A model generated the notes under the pieces. The model had not been told where the DNA came from. It did not search any database and was given only the letters and a program-made list of their open reading frames with translations. A stretch of DNA of 64,000 nt from Cristatella mucedo (taxonomy: Eukaryota; Bryozoa; Phylactolaemata; Cristatellidae). The stretch is from contig WPIO01000002.1 of the NCBI GenBank assembly GCA_009760855.2, positions 498,001-562,000 on the forward strand, given 5' to 3'. Positions 11,355 to 24,786 of this stretch are shown piece by piece; the stretch's first letter is position 1, and each line of letters begins with the position of its first letter. The position numbers and the translations under genes were made by a program.

Positions 11355-12240
11355 GATAATAATAAGAAGAAGATAATTTATAGCACCCGAAGAGAACTCA
11401 ATCTCTTTTAGGCACTTGCTTAAAAGTATGCTTTAAAGGAAGCTTGTCAATTGCTTCGTGATAAAATGTTCTGTGTCCGCACACATGCATATACAAAGGA
11501 CAATTCATAAGCACTCAGCAAAGTCTGTGATGAGCATGTGGAATTTTAGCTTCATTTTAAATGTCAAGTCCGGCTATTTCGTGACGTCAGTCAGTCTGAA
11601 GTGAGTTTAGGCCTTCTTGACCACACAAACTCGACGTGCAGTCTCCTTGGAATTTTAGTTTGATTAGAGGCTCATCTAGACGACTTTACGTAAGAAGACT
11701 AGGTACGATCCCTAGCCTGGTTGGGGAATAGTTCGGATATGAGGCTGGAGAATGAGTACGAAGAGACCTAAAGCTGAGAGACAGAACCTTGAAGGCAATG
11801 CACTGCTTGATTGGGAGCCAGTGCACGTTGGAGAGAAGTGGTGTAATGTGGCAAGTGCGCCACTCTCAGTAGACAATCCTGGCTACCTGCATGCCTGAAT
11901 TTTCACCAAGTTAAATAGCTTAAAGTAGGCATACTTGACTATGGAGCTGCTGTGGTTGTGTAGTGAAAGGTAACTTTGGAACAGGACACTGAGAGTATGT
12001 GTAGTTGCAATAAGAGATAAGGTAGCTGGGCCAATACCGAGGTTCAGGTTTTGCAATTTCTGAGTAGCTCGAGGCTTGCCTGTCACTAGTAAGTTGGTTG
12101 CATCGTCAATTTGCGAAAGTCCGTTGCCATCCTAGTGTGAATGTCAGCAAAACATGCAGCAAGAGAGTTGAGATAGTGTGATGTGCTGGTTATCAGGTAG
12201 GAATCAAACCACTGGCGCAGCTGTGTGTTGTATATAAAAG
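11355..12240 (-). mobile_element. LINE-A fragment, decayed
   Basis: The tail (CACCCGAAGAGAACTCAATC) is at the left end and coding remnants follow on the minus strand (STVKSAYFQ-like segment read as SSIVKYAYFKLFNLVKIQAC). Many stops. Confidence 0.7.
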
Positions 12241-14029
12241 TGAAACACTAAATTGTTTGATGCTCGCATCTCACGACTAAAGTCACGCCATTGAGTCCTG
12301 CATCGTGTATCTTGCAGCACACAACTATTTATCACCTGCTGAAAGGGGGTGTTGCTATATACTGCTATATCAACTTTTATTATTGCTGTTTCAACTAAAA
12401 TGTGACAATGTAAGTGGTGGTATTGGCATTAGCCTGTAACCTAGAAGTAATCAGGGCAATTATTTTTAAGTTTCATGGCTCCAAGCTTTTTTCTTGAGTT
12501 TAAATGAGAATGAGGCTCGTGAGTGATGCTAATGTCAAACGAAAGGGCAATGGCAGAAGAGATAACTAAGCAAATCTTCAAGACCATACAGCAGAGGTTA
12601 GCCTTCACTGTGCCTTACACTTACATATGGCCGTGCCAATCGGTGTTAGTGTGAAATAGTGGATAATGCAAGAGCATCAAGATATTTAGGAAAATGTACG
12701 GCCGTAGGGATGCTGTGCTGGAGTGAGCATTCTTAAGTGACACGTCTCGGGTTCATGGATGTGTCCTCTGTCCAGCTACCATTACAAATTTTGTGTTCTT
12801 TGCCCTGGGTGATTCTGCTGATGGAGAGAGGCATTTTTTTCTAGCTTTATCTGTAAGGATGATAAGGCAGACGAAGGCAGTGCCACGAGAATTAGATGCT
12901 GTCTGAGATTAGCTGCTACGAAATCTGAATAGCTTGCTGGTGACATGCACCAAGCCCTACTGCACGGCAGCTCATTATGATGACTAACCCATTACCGAGC
13001 AGCTTCAAGATTCTAGAAGAGCACTCAGGCAATCGTAAGTGTGATGTTGCAGCCTATCAGCTACCAGTGCCACTGCCCTAATCACCAGGGACGAAGGTCA
13101 TCGAAGACGGTACCAAGAGGGCAGGAGTAGGGAAGAGGCCATGAGGGTTAATAGTGAACACGCATTGGCAAATGCAGCTCGATCGGCCAACTTGGTAATC
13201 TAATGCAGCATGGGAGAACTTCAACCTATACCGTGTTCGTTAGCCATGACACTGGCAGCTGTGTTGTTGCTAATTAAGACAGGTCAGACTAAAGTTTTAT
13301 CTGGAATTACATCTACTTCAAACATAACATGGAAACTCTGTGACTGTACAAGCAAAAGTGCCATATACCTCATCCATGAAATTATGGCTACAACCTGGCT
13401 CATACAGCCACCAAGAGATGGTTGCTCCAATTGTGACTGTACGAAAAAACTCAAATCAGCTCACTTACTGTAATGTTATTACAGATTGCCAATGTATTTA
13501 AAATGTATGCACAGTATCCCTTGTAAGAAATTGACCCAACACTGTTTGTAATAGTTTCTACTATCTGACGAGGCATTGCTCGACCAGCTTGCAACAGAAG
13601 TCTTACGATATATTAATCCATGGTGACTGCAGACCGACTAAGAAGTCGTTGGAAGATGCAGCAATGCTATTCTGAGACTATGTGCACGTTCAAACTCGGC
13701 GATTGACTCGGTCACCTTAGAACCTACACTCAAGGTCATTGAAGAGATGCCTTGGTAGGCTTGCATTGTCTTGTCAAGCCATATTATTTCCTAGCAGCAA
13801 TTGCTTGCCAGGTAGTCGGTCATTTCTCACTAGATGTATGTGCCGATGTTGCAAAACTTGGCAGCTAGGCGCATCTGTCGCAAACGGCAGACGCTTAGTG
13901 AGACCTTTCGGCTCCCGGGGACAAAGCTACAAATGGCCCCCTCCCCTTGTCAAAAATTGCTGCAAAATAGCTCCACCACAGAAGAAATGCAAAAAACACA
14001 GGCTATCAGGCATATCGAGTAGAGAAAGT
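12241..14029. other. Intronic sequence, nothing firm
   Basis: A frame at 13210-13473 contains LCDCTSKSAIYLIHE, faintly like a GIY-YIG segment of Penelope-type elements, but there is too little to call. The rest is unrecognised. Confidence 0.3.
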
Positions 14030-14937
14030 TTTTATTAATTTTAGTAAAGGTACTAGGTAGCTATCACGGCTTTAACTTAAATGAATTTCTCTGGCCTTGA
14101 ACGTGGCAAACTGTTCTATTACACTTTGTGTCAAATTTTCCAGTGTTTCTTCTCTATGCTTAACAAGGCCAAATCGGAGAGTCGTTCTAATCCTATTGAT
14201 GCTCTCAGATGAGAGAGGATTATCTTCAGCTTGCTAAAGGAACGTTCCCAACTGACAACTGATACAGCTACAGTGAGAAAAACTTGCAAGGCAACTTTCA
14301 AATTAGAAAACATCCTCTCCTTAACTGACAATGAAATGCATGAGTTCCCGTGATCTCTTTAGTGCCGAGTCGTGACGCGTGAAATTAAGCATTTTACAGT
14401 CACATATCTTTTGTACAGCTCTATTCCATCACTATCTCAACAGAAGAAGCCTCCAAGATCTAGACATTGCTCGTAGAGTTTGGTCTGGGCAGGTGTCTTC
14501 AAAAGCTTCTCAACTACCAACAAGAAAACATATTCGTCATCAAAGTATGTCAGCCTTGAAAAGCTAGTTGTAATTTCTTGTCGGAAATAGTCTATGCTGT
14601 CCTTCATGATTCTTGAAATCTCCTCCTTTTCCGTGAGACCAACTCTTAAGAGTTCTCCGGGTATCTGTCCTTCGGCAGATTCCTTGTTCAACTACAACTT
14701 CCCACAATTTACATCTCCTTTTAACATCTAGTAGTGATTCCTGGTACAAGTCTTATCGAAGTTTTGACAACTCAATCTCTGTAGATTGGAGGTCACAAGA
14801 GGCACCTTTCAAGTTCATCTTTGGATTCCTCAGTCTTTTCTGAACGCTGTCACTATTTCTTAAGATGGTGTACGAAGATGGCACCAGAGCCAAAACGTTA
14901 AAATTCAGAGTACTATATAGGAGACTGTCAGCTTCAC
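14030..14937 (-). pseudogene. hAT-family transposase, C-terminal part, decayed
   Basis: On the minus strand, 14131-14331 encodes the hAT C-terminal dimerisation segment: VSVVSWERSFSKLKIILSHL followed by ERLSDLALLSIE. This pattern is typical of hAT transposases related to ZMYM-type domesticated proteins. Upstream on the same strand (to about 14937) are further fragments such as LRNPKMNLKGASCDLQSTEI and SLLDVKRRCKLWEVVVE, broken by stops and frame changes. The element is dead. A LINE-B copy separates it from its more N-terminal part at 15377-15720. Confidence 0.72.
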
Positions 14938-15376
14938 TTCGTGTACCTAGCTGAACTGCTGCATCAGTTTCATCCTGTTCACGCCCTCAGGTCCTGTGTG
15001 GACAATAAATTAGCTGTTCCATTTTGCCGCTTAAAGACAGTTGGCGACAGAAGCTTTAGCTCTGCAGGTCCTAGACTGTAGAACTCGCTTCCACAATTCT
15101 TACGCAACGGCAGCTACTCTCCTACTGCCGACTATGGCTCATCCTTTTGAGCGGTCCTGAGCTGCTACTTCCTTGTTAGTCACTACCTCAACTGCTCTCC
15201 TGACTCTGCTATGCTTCCCACTTTCTCTTTGTTGCGTGAGACGAAATCAGTTGTCTACCGAATGCGTACCGAAAGCTGCTTAGGCTGTGAGTGCGCTATA
15301 CAAAACTCTCCTGTGTAACACCCACATAGTCTCTATGACTTTGTGGTGTTACAGATGGAGATACATTACATTACAT
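14938..15376 (+). mobile_element. LINE-B fragment inserted in hAT relic
   Basis: Begins in the coding end (TAGCTGAACTGCTGCATCAG), continues through the block also seen at 22135, and ends with the 3' stem-loop and GATACATTACATTAC tail. It divides the hAT transposase relic. Confidence 0.75.
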
Positions 15377-15720
15377 TCTAATTGTGTCCTCATACTCCAA
15401 ACGTCATGCTCCAAAAGACCTACAATGCTGTTCAGTCCATCATTGATAGCATTCTGGGCCTCCACTCTTACACTCCACCTTGTTGCAGATTCATGTTTGA
15501 CAGTGATGGCTAACACTTTCTTCAGTTATTCCCACGTCGGAGCTGATCTTGAAAAAAATAAGTATGTGCTCTATTGTTCCAAAAAAGGTAACGACAAAGG
15601 AATCTTGACTTGCAGCATGAATTCCTATCAAGTTCAGTAGTTGTAGTTATCACAGTTTGCAAAAGTGCCTCCAAATTTTCGACTGTATTCTCTTTTGGAC
15701 CCCTGAAAGTGGCCGAAATG
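15377..15720 (-). pseudogene. hAT-family transposase, central part, decayed
   Basis: The minus strand encodes LKKVLAITVKHESATRWSVR followed by VEAQNAINDGLNSIVGLLE, matching the 'TRWSxR...A' segment of hAT transposases. Stops interrupt it. Order and strand agree with the C-terminal part at 14030-14937, so both are one element split by a LINE-B insertion. Confidence 0.6.
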
Positions 15721-16139
15721 ACTGCTGCTTTGTCATGGCACGGCCAGTTGAGTAAGCCTAGCTTGTGTAGTCTAATAGTGTAGTCGATGCTCAGTCACCA
15801 CACACTGGCACACTTGTCTTTGACATGACGTAGCAGGCCAGACTCGCTCGGCACGATGCAGCCTTCCTGTGGCAGGCAGAATGGGGCGAGCGGACGGGGT
15901 GGACAGTAGCAACGTGGACGACGGAGTGACGGGCCATGTTCTTGTTAAACTGCAAGTACCTGCCGAATACACGATGGTTGAAGCCCCTTCAATGTTTCCG
16001 TGATGGCATGTGTGTGCCGCCAGTGTTTCAAGCTACAGCTTGGCCTAAGTCTGTAAACATGCTTAGCTAGTCCAGCCAGAAATAGTTAAGTCCATTGAAA
16101 CAAGGGCTTGCTCTAAATAAAAATTGGTTTTCTCACATG
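15721..16139. other. Intronic sequence, nothing recognised
   Basis: Short open frames only. Confidence 0.3.
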
Positions 16140-16735
16140 GAAAACTTAAAAAATATACACAATCCATTATGCTCCTGGTCCCCCCCTGGCGTTCTGGGAC
16201 ATTTGTCTCCCTCTGCCAACCTCTCGATACACCTCTGGCAAAAAGTACAGCTGCCGCATTATGCCACTCCTCTTCAACCCACTGGCTCCCTATCAGGCAA
16301 CACATCTACTACTTAAAGTTAAGCCACCGATTTTTAGTTCCCTTTTAGTCTATTGCTACAGCCCACCTATCTGATATACTTATTCTTAAGGCTTCCCTTC
16401 GCAGTCTGGTTGTTCGCTACCTATAACTGATCTCAAGTCCTTTGGAGACAATGTAGTCCTGTGCCACCACAGCCTCGACCTCGCGACCGGCTGGCATCAT
16501 GACATTCCCTTGATGCTTTACCTGAATGCTTTACCTGAATGCATTAAAATGAAGCCATAAACCAACCTTTTTCTTACAGCATTTGCCCCGTTTGTTTAAG
16601 TGTCCTAGTGGGCTCTATCCATGCTGAAATTTGCAGGCTATTATCAATAATTAGTTCATACTTCTTTTCCAACCTATGCGAAGTGACTATAAAGAGATTG
16701 AATGAGTTCACTTAGGGTGGTTTACGAAGGCACTA
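16140..16735 (+). mobile_element. LINE-A-like fragment, old
   Basis: Contains the coding signature THWLPIRQHIYYLKLSHRFL and ATAHLSDIL, and ends with a diverged tail (AAAGAGATTGAATGAGTTCA). Strongly decayed. Confidence 0.55.
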
Positions 16736-17855
16736 CTATGTTTATGAGCAAGGGGCAATCGATTATGCCCTTTGTGGTGTTTGCTGCCCACAGGACAAAA
16801 TCATCCCCTCAAGACAAGGATGCAGAAGCGATCATATTTGACCGTAGGCTGCCGACACTTTGCCTTATATACTTCATGATATCCTGACGTACACTTTTCT
16901 GACTAGTAATGAACCTTTTTTGCTTCCCAGATGGACGAAGCATACATTTTTTCTCGTCAGTCCACTTAATGTGGTTTCATTCAGTGATGGCGTAGGATGT
17001 GTAGTCTTTGATCCATTGCTTGCATTTCTCCTAACTTGGGGACTCTGCCAGGGCTTCCTCTTCAAAATCTAGGCACTCCAAATATTCAATCGCACCTGTA
17101 CCAACCCCCTGCAGGGCTGTTTTCGGTAACGGTAACTACTCACTGGGACAGATATAGTAGAGCACCTTCTGTCTTGTAGAAAAGGACCCTTTCTGCCCCT
17201 TCATTCCGTGGGGCGTGGTTGCAGCCCATGGGTGGCCACAATAAGTACCGGTGCAGCCAGCCGAAAAACACATTATGAGCTTTTTGCCTCACGTTTAATT
17301 CATTTAATCCGAGCTGCCCTTGAAAAAACTCTCTCTCGTTCTCACCCCTTGCTCACAAAAACTGTGTGCAGCTTGTTTACAGTCATCCGATCGCTACCCT
17401 AGACACACTGCGGTACTAATTGGATGACTATCAAAGATCTAGTTCAGTTATTTTTAAACGATAATTCTTAGGGATGTAAACCGTCGTTTCAATGTCCAGT
17501 TGTTTGGAAGCTACACATGGCATGCAATGTCGATGTTGGCTAGGATATCTCATTTGGCTTTTGTTGGTGCTGTGATCCAAGTGAAACTCTAGATCGTATG
17601 TTCAAGCTATGACTTTGGAACGTGAACTGTGCTCTATAAAAGTTCTAAATATGCTATCTTTTCATTGAAAAATGCTTAAACTCGCTGGGGACAGTTAATT
17701 GTTTCGGTTATCTTTACTTCACCACCGAGTATTGAGGGGGAAGAAGTGCGAAGACGAGAGGAGTGCAAGTTAACCAAGCAGAAGTGCCCTAGTGCAAGCG
17801 TTGTTAAAATAAGAATTTCAAATATGATTTATTAAGTTCCCGTTGTTTATATATA

Positions 17856-17858
<3 letters not shown>
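16736..17858. other. Intronic sequence, nothing recognised
   Basis: No coding similarity or repeat family match found by eye. Confidence 0.3.
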
Positions 17859-17900
<42 letters not shown>

Positions 17901-17924
17901 TGTTTGCCTGTGTCTGTGTGTGTC

Positions 17925-17968
<44 letters not shown>

Positions 17969-17976
17969 AGCATGCA

Positions 17977-18016
<40 letters not shown>

Positions 18017-18030
18017 TGTGTTTGAGCATG

Positions 18031-18110
<80 letters not shown>
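17859..18110 (+). repeat. Compound GT microsatellite
   Basis: About 250 nt of GT units with two GAGCATGCATG interruptions that mark an internal duplication. Frames of Cys-Val or His-Thr here are artefacts. Confidence 0.95.
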
Positions 18111-18111
<1 letters not shown>

Positions 18112-18563
18112 ATGTGTACATATGTATCACAATGATGCAACGTGTTTTAAATTTTTAGCATTTCTAGAGTGATATGCTGCACTTGGATATGTCTGTACTG
18201 AATGGCAGAGGCATAAAGAAATCTTCAGGTGCAGGTGACAGGCTGCATTTATCAAGATGTTGGTTTTGCAAATTGTTGTAATTGGTTAGCAATACCAATA
18301 ATAGTGCTGTTGTGTCAGCAGTATCTCGAATGAGTGATTAAGATGATTGGCAGCTTACATAGTTATTGCGTATGCGCCTTTTACGCTTGCTTCAGCCGTC
18401 TGCATGAGTGCTCGCATCCGCCGTAAGTTGAGCATTCAGCTGCCGTGTTCTTTTTGAGACTCCGTGTTATGTCACCTAGGTCACTTTTCAGTGAGATTTT
18501 TCTTGTATTGCAGTCAGGCTGGTGCTTATGTGCAGGTTATTAACCCGGTATACTACATTTTAG

Positions 18564-18670
18564 CAATTACATTCATCGGTGCACTGCGCCTGATGATGGA
18601 TTTTCTTCCGGAAATGAGAGACATAAACTCTACGGTCTCAAGAAACCTGTCGAGGCTTTTCTGCTCTGCC
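18564..18670 (+). CDS. Constant exon 4: start of SEA domain, N-terminal half
   Basis: The acceptor ACATTTTAG|CA is phase 1 and the donor TCTGCC|GTAAGT is phase 0. Joined to exon 3 it reads T-ITFIGALRL followed by an amphipathic helix containing LPEMRDINSTVSRNLSRLF. This has the layout of the beginning of SEA domains: a first beta strand (hydrophobic, often with LRL), then a helix ending in a NLS..L...F-like pattern. Other AG sites just upstream (after 18513, 18517 and 18535) shift the frame into a stop when joined to exon 3; only this acceptor stays open. It contains one possible N-glycosylation site (NST). The SEA assignment is by pattern and needs a profile search. Confidence 0.7.
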
Positions 18671-18799
18671 GTAAGTAATTTGCGTTTTATGTGAGACTTG
18701 CACCTGCTATAGTATAGCTACAATGCATTTATTTGTGTTTGTGGAGGTGCTTAGCTGCAGAAGACTCACTAGTGTATACCAACATAGCAGCACGGTGGC

Positions 18800-19310
18800 A
18801 TAGTAATAATAATAATACATTTGTATAGCACCCTCAGAGAACTCAATTTCTTTCTAGGCACTTTACATATGCTGTAAAGGAAGCACGATCAAATGGCTAA
18901 TACGTACAATGTCAACACGCATAACATTGCTAGAGGTGATATGCACAGTGTCAGCATGCAAATATGGTCACTGGTAGCATGCAGAGTGTCAGCACACATA
19001 AGCATACAAAGGACGAATCACATTGACCCACTAAATGCTGTGATAAATAGAGGCATTTTCGGTTTTTTTTTTATGTGGTCAAGTTAGCGGATGTCGTAAC
19101 GTCAGTCGGGAGTCAATTCCAAGCTTTGGGAGCATACGAGCTGAAGGTATGGTCTCCATAAGATTTGAGGCTCGTACGAGGTGTAGCTAAGGGATTTCAT
19201 TCATAAAAGCAGATGGGAGAGTAGTTCTGATCGGTAGGCTGGAGCCAGTGAATGAAGGGACCTAAAAGTCAATGACAGAACCGTCATGATATCCAGGCAA
19301 CATTGTTCTG
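18800..19310 (-). mobile_element. LINE-A fragment
   Basis: AAT repeat, then the tail in reverse (CACCCTCAGAGAACTCAATT), the 3' untranslated region and a coding end remnant. It lies just after constant exon 4. Confidence 0.72.
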
Positions 19311-20084
19311 TGCTTTATACCGGTGCACCATTAAGACCCACAACTACTAACTATTGATGACGGTGATGTGCTATATTTTAGGATCTGGTACAGTGAGGTG
19401 CTGCTTTAGTTTCCAACTAACACGGTACATGACGTTCATTTTCTTGATCTAATTTTTTATACAGTGAGGCCGATTGATAGCGGTGAGGTCTTGGTGTCAT
19501 TGGAGCATCAATGGTGTGAATTTGAATACATACTAGTACGGGGCTGAGAAGAGGCAGCTGCCCTCCCCCTTTGGACCAACCGGAAGGGCCAGCTAATGAC
19601 AGCCATTGATCCTCTCGAAATTCTCGTTTGCATACTTATGGTTCTACAGCATCTTTGTTTCTATTATCTTCTTCTGCCATTCTTTACCTTGCATTAAATA
19701 ATCACAATGAATCGTATATAAATAGTCGGTGGATAGCAGGCTGTAAGGAAAAATAAAGTTTGGTGGATTCGACAGAATTATTTATATAGCAGCAGAAGAG
19801 TATAAGCACTCTGAATTGCTGTGGAAAAGTGCAAGTGGGGGACACTTCAAGATCCAGGGTGTAGGTTCGAGTCCTGCAGTGGATTGGCTACTGCATGACT
19901 CGCAAGTGTGGGCACCTTACAACCCTTGGGTAACTCATCTGTGATTATGCACACTTAACTTGCACGGCATTTTAAAAGATAGTGCTTAAATGATCTATGC
20001 ATTTGTAGCTTCCATTAAAAATAATGTAACACTACTTGCACGTTTTCCTACCTTTGCATTGTGGTTCTTACAATTGCTTTAAGA

Positions 20085-20500
20085 CTCTGAAGCATAGCTT
20101 GACTCTCATGAAGGTCGAAACTGCCACATTACACCACTTGCTATCGATTGGTACTGACAGCTCATCAAGCAGAATATCGACTTCTACGTTCAGTCACTCA
20201 CCCTATAGGTCCCTTCCTTCTCTTTCTCAGAACTACATTTTGGAAATACTCCCGAGTCAGGCCTCCATCACACCACACACTATTCTGAGCAGGTTGTTTG
20301 GTTGTGCCTGTAACGATCTTCAAATCCCTTGAATACCGTGCCTTAAATTTCCCATGCTCTCTAAGCCTGAAACTCATTACCTACTGACATGACTACCTAC
20401 TGATATCACGTCATCTTCTGATTTGACAGCATTCAAAATTAGGCTAAACATCTGCCTGTTTCTCACACCCTCTGTACCGACCGAATAAATTGTTCTTTAT
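20085..20500 (+). mobile_element. LINE-A fragment, old
   Basis: Translated pieces match the family (VETATLHHLL, PYRSLPS, ILPSQASITPHT) but with many changes and stops. Confidence 0.5.
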
Positions 20501-20665
20501 CTGCATCTGTAGTACCAAAGGAACTGCAATTACTGCCAATCAAAGCATCTGCTGCAAGTGAAAGCTGTGTAACAATGATCTTTGTGACGCGGCAGAGCCT
20601 CCTGGTTCTTTTGTTTCCTGGCTGAGCTGCTCTGAAGCTTTATTTCCTCCTTTATTATGCCACGT

Positions 20666-20785
20666 TCTGGTTTGGCTTAGGGGTATGCTCCCTTTTAATG
20701 ACCAAGGTCGTGGGCTCAAGCCTTGCGGCATATGTAAAGGGCCTGGATAGAGATTCAGTTTTCTTAGGGGGCTATACACATGGAT
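20666..20785 (+). mobile_element. SINE-A copy, diverged
   Basis: TCTGGTTTGGCTTAGGGGTA as head, GTCGTGGGCTCAAGCC as box B, and the LINE-like tail (GGATAGAGATTCAGTTTTCT). Confidence 0.62.
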
Positions 20786-20946
20786 TTTTTTATATCGGCC
20801 CCTTCGTGTCCTCATCTCAGAATGATGATGTAGCTCTCCCATTCTTTAGGGTTGTAGGCAAAATCCACTCGTACTTGTAATTCATGTTGCCTGAGGATTT
20901 TGTGACCGAGCTTGACCGTGCATTAAAAACATTATATAAGCACCAC

Positions 20947-21080
20947 CTGATTTAACAGCCTCGTTACTTAGGGGCAGAAGAACCTTTGATGCTATCGCCT
21001 GTGTGCAGCAGGCAATAAGGAATCGTCTGGTGCAGGACTTGAACTCACGACCTAGGTCGTGGACTTAGACCTAGCCTACA
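20947..21080 (-). mobile_element. SINE-B copy
   Basis: Matches the SINE-B body in reverse (TTTAACAGCC... and CAGGACTTGAACTCACGACC). Confidence 0.6.
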
Positions 21081-21882
21081 CGATACATGCTCTCCAATTT
21101 TTCTTTTTTTGCATGAGTATATGGACAGTTATGTCGCCAGAAAAGTAGGCTGAATGCTGCTCAGGCTGTGAGTGAGCCATAGGAGATTTTGCAGTGTAAT
21201 GGCTCGCCCTGGCTTTTTAAAGTTACTGGCACATTCAGCTTGGACTTTTGAAATTACTAGAAGATGCAGACTACATCGTGTATAGGCTAAAGCAAGACAT
21301 GCGCGAATGTTGCACGACAACGGCCAGCATTTGTGAACTTATGCCTATTAATCTGTGCTTCCTTGGTCACTAAGCAGTGTAATTTCTTGAATGGTAACGA
21401 GATACTCAGTTTAGTTAACATAGTGAACTCACCTGCCGTGTAAGCCATGTACACGAGTGATGCCATGCAGTTGACTGTTAGGATGCACAATACGTATGTC
21501 TGTGCGAAAATGGATACATTTTTTTCTAGAACCGCTAGGTGCCTCACTCAGCAATGTATAGCCGGGCGATACAGTTCTCTTGATATGATAGGGGAGAGGA
21601 GGCACGTCGTACTACGTGTGTACTTAAGCATGGGTATATGTGCTTGTATGTGTTCGTGTGTGTGGGCCTGTGTGTGTCTGTGTGCGTGCGTGCGTGCCTT
21701 GGCGCATATATGCGTGAATGCTATTGTATCGATGTTGGCTGTGGGTTGTCGGCTAACCTCTTTTTTAACTTCATGCGTTCAGTGCATGCTAGTGCTTGGC
21801 CATGCTTCCACCACTGGAAGTTTCACTGGTTAACACTTCGTGTAATATGACTCTAGCTATGTGCTCACAGCTTCGTTTGGTA

Positions 21883-21908
21883 AAGAGAGAGAGAGAGAGA
21901 GAGAGAGA
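21883..21908 (+). repeat. GA microsatellite
   Basis: Thirteen GA units. Confidence 0.85.
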
Positions 21909-22134
21909 TCTTTGTTGAGCCGGGTTTCTAGGTTTTGCTACAGGCCAAAAGCTGGGATTGTGTTCTGTTGCTTGATGCGTACTTATAATTTGTAAAATTG
22001 GCTAGACTTGACCATAGGCAGCCATAACCGGCAATCGCCCCACCCATAGTCGTATGTAAATTAAATGCTAAGTATTACACTATGTACTGTATGCATACAT
22101 GCATGTATGTATGTATATATTGTGTATACTCTTT

Positions 22135-22400
22135 TCTTGCGCAACGACAACTACTCTCCTACTGCCGACTATGGCACATCTTTTTCAGCGGTCCTGAACT
22201 GCTACTTCTATGCTACTCACTACCTCAGCTGCTCTCCTGACTCTGCTATGCCTCCTGCTTTCTTTATGTTGCATGAGACAAAGTCTGTTGGCTACCGAAT
22301 GTGTACCGAAAGCCGCTTAGGCTGTGAGTGCACTATACAAAACTCTCCTGCGTAACACCCACATAGTCTTTATGACTTTGTGGAGTTGTAGACGAAGATA
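22135..22400 (+). mobile_element. LINE-B 3' fragment
   Basis: Carries the same block as 15120-15376 and ends with CGTAACACCCACATAGTC and its complementary strand forming the 3' stem-loop. A second LINE-B fragment lies next to it in the opposite direction. Confidence 0.7.
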
Positions 22401-22740
22401 CATTACTCTGTATCTCCATCTTTAACCTGGCAAGACAATGTAGGAGAGTGTTTTGTCTTGCAGTCAATGCCTTAACGGCCTTCGGTTGCGTGGAAGGTAG
22501 CCAACAAATGCCATTTTGCACAGAAAAGAGAAAATAAGAAGCGTAGCGTAGTCAGGTGGGCAGTCGAGGAAGTAGCATGGAAGTAGCAGCTCAAGGAGTA
22601 GCATGGAAGTAGCAGCTCAAGCTGGCTGGAAAGGATGGTCGGAGATGGCTGCTGGAGAGAGGATGTTGTTGCATAAGAATTTTGGAAACTAGTTCTACAG
22701 TCTAGGCTCAGCAGCGCAAGCGCTTCCGTTGCCAACGATT
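22401..22740 (-). mobile_element. LINE-B fragment, inverted neighbour
   Basis: Minus-strand frame (ATEALALLSLDCRTSFQNSY) matches the LINE-B coding end seen at 59350-59420. It contains an internal 27-bp duplication (GGAAGTAGCATGGAAGTAGC) around 22565-22620. Confidence 0.6.
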
Positions 22741-22961
22741 TGTAACTTATACAGTGAAACAGCTAATCATGACCTGAGGGCAGGTGATATTGAAACTCGC
22801 GCAACTGCTCAGCTAGGCATTAATGTGCCAAGCCTTGGCATAATCTTGTCTGTAGACCGGAGAGATTTTTATGATGCAACTTTGCACTACGGAAACTAAC
22901 CACTATGCACTGATCAAGCATTCGTGTCTACACCTGTTTCTATGTCGTTTCTGTAATGCAG

Positions 22962-23038
22962 GTGGACCGGATCTACTATATTAATTCAGAGAGTCTAATA
23001 TATGATCCACTCAACGGATGCCAAGTGACCAATCTCAC
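22962..23038 (+). CDS. Constant exon 5: SEA domain centre, last constant exon
   Basis: A 77-nt exon between ACTGTAATGCAG-type acceptor sequence and a consensus donor (CTCAC|GTGAGT). It begins in phase 0, matching exon 4, and ends in phase 2. It encodes VDRIYYINSESL followed by a Cys and ends VTNL-T. In SEA domains this central segment leads directly to the Gly-Ser self-cleavage site. No Gly-Ser follows before the donor, so the cleavage motif must come from the next exon. Three downstream acceptors fit it: 33098, 38519 and 40584, all beginning with a single G that completes a Thr codon and followed by x-Gly-Ser. This makes it the branching exon of the proposed alternative splicing. Confidence 0.75.
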
Positions 23039-23139
23039 GTGAGTTTCTTCTTGTACTTCACACCATGCTGCTAACCTTTCTCAGCTAGGAAGGATGAGCT
23101 ACATTGTTTACACAGTAGCAGCAGCCGTTTTAAGTATTA

Positions 23140-23215
23140 ATAATAATAATAATAATAATGCATTTGTATAGTGCCCTCAGAGAACTGACACACACTCTCT
23201 CTCTCTCTCTCTCTG

Positions 23216-23294
<79 letters not shown>

Positions 23295-23440
23295 AGGCAC
23301 TTTACAGATGAAAGCATTACAAATGATTGATGGTAGCATCCGAAAGCAGCAGGCACAGTGTAAGCAGATATATGCACAGGAAGGGCGAATCACATAGACT
23401 CACAAAATGCTGTAATAAACCGGTGTTTTACTGTGGTATT
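23140..23440 (-). mobile_element. LINE-A tail split by a CT microsatellite
   Basis: The left part is the tail (AATAATGCATTTGTATAGTG, CCCTCAGAGAACT) and the right part continues (TAGGCACTTTACAGATG). The normal TCTCTTTC segment between them has become a CT array of about 97 nt. Confidence 0.72.
23194..23290 (+). repeat. CT microsatellite inside LINE-A tail
   Basis: CT array with two GT interruptions, in the loop region of the LINE tail stem-loop. Confidence 0.92.
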
Positions 23441-23499
23441 AAGTATTTTATTACGGTCTTCGGTCTTGCGAAAGTATGCCGTAATTCATTGAAAGGGAT

Positions 23500-24720
<1,221 letters not shown>

Positions 24721-24737
24721 AGTAGAAAAGAATGAGC

Positions 24738-24780
<43 letters not shown>
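24738..24780 (+). repeat. AT/GT microsatellite
   Basis: Short AT run followed by a GT run. Confidence 0.88.
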
Positions 24781-24782
<2 letters not shown>

Positions 24783-24786
24783 CATT

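Noticed and set aside
13210-13473. Possible Penelope-type GIY-YIG endonuclease remnant
   Set aside because: Only CTSKSAIYLIH is suggestive; the following YVG-type residues are absent and there is no reverse transcriptase nearby.
17804-18158. Long open frames of Cys-Val and His-Thr repeats
   Set aside because: Translation of the GT microsatellite in all frames, not genes.
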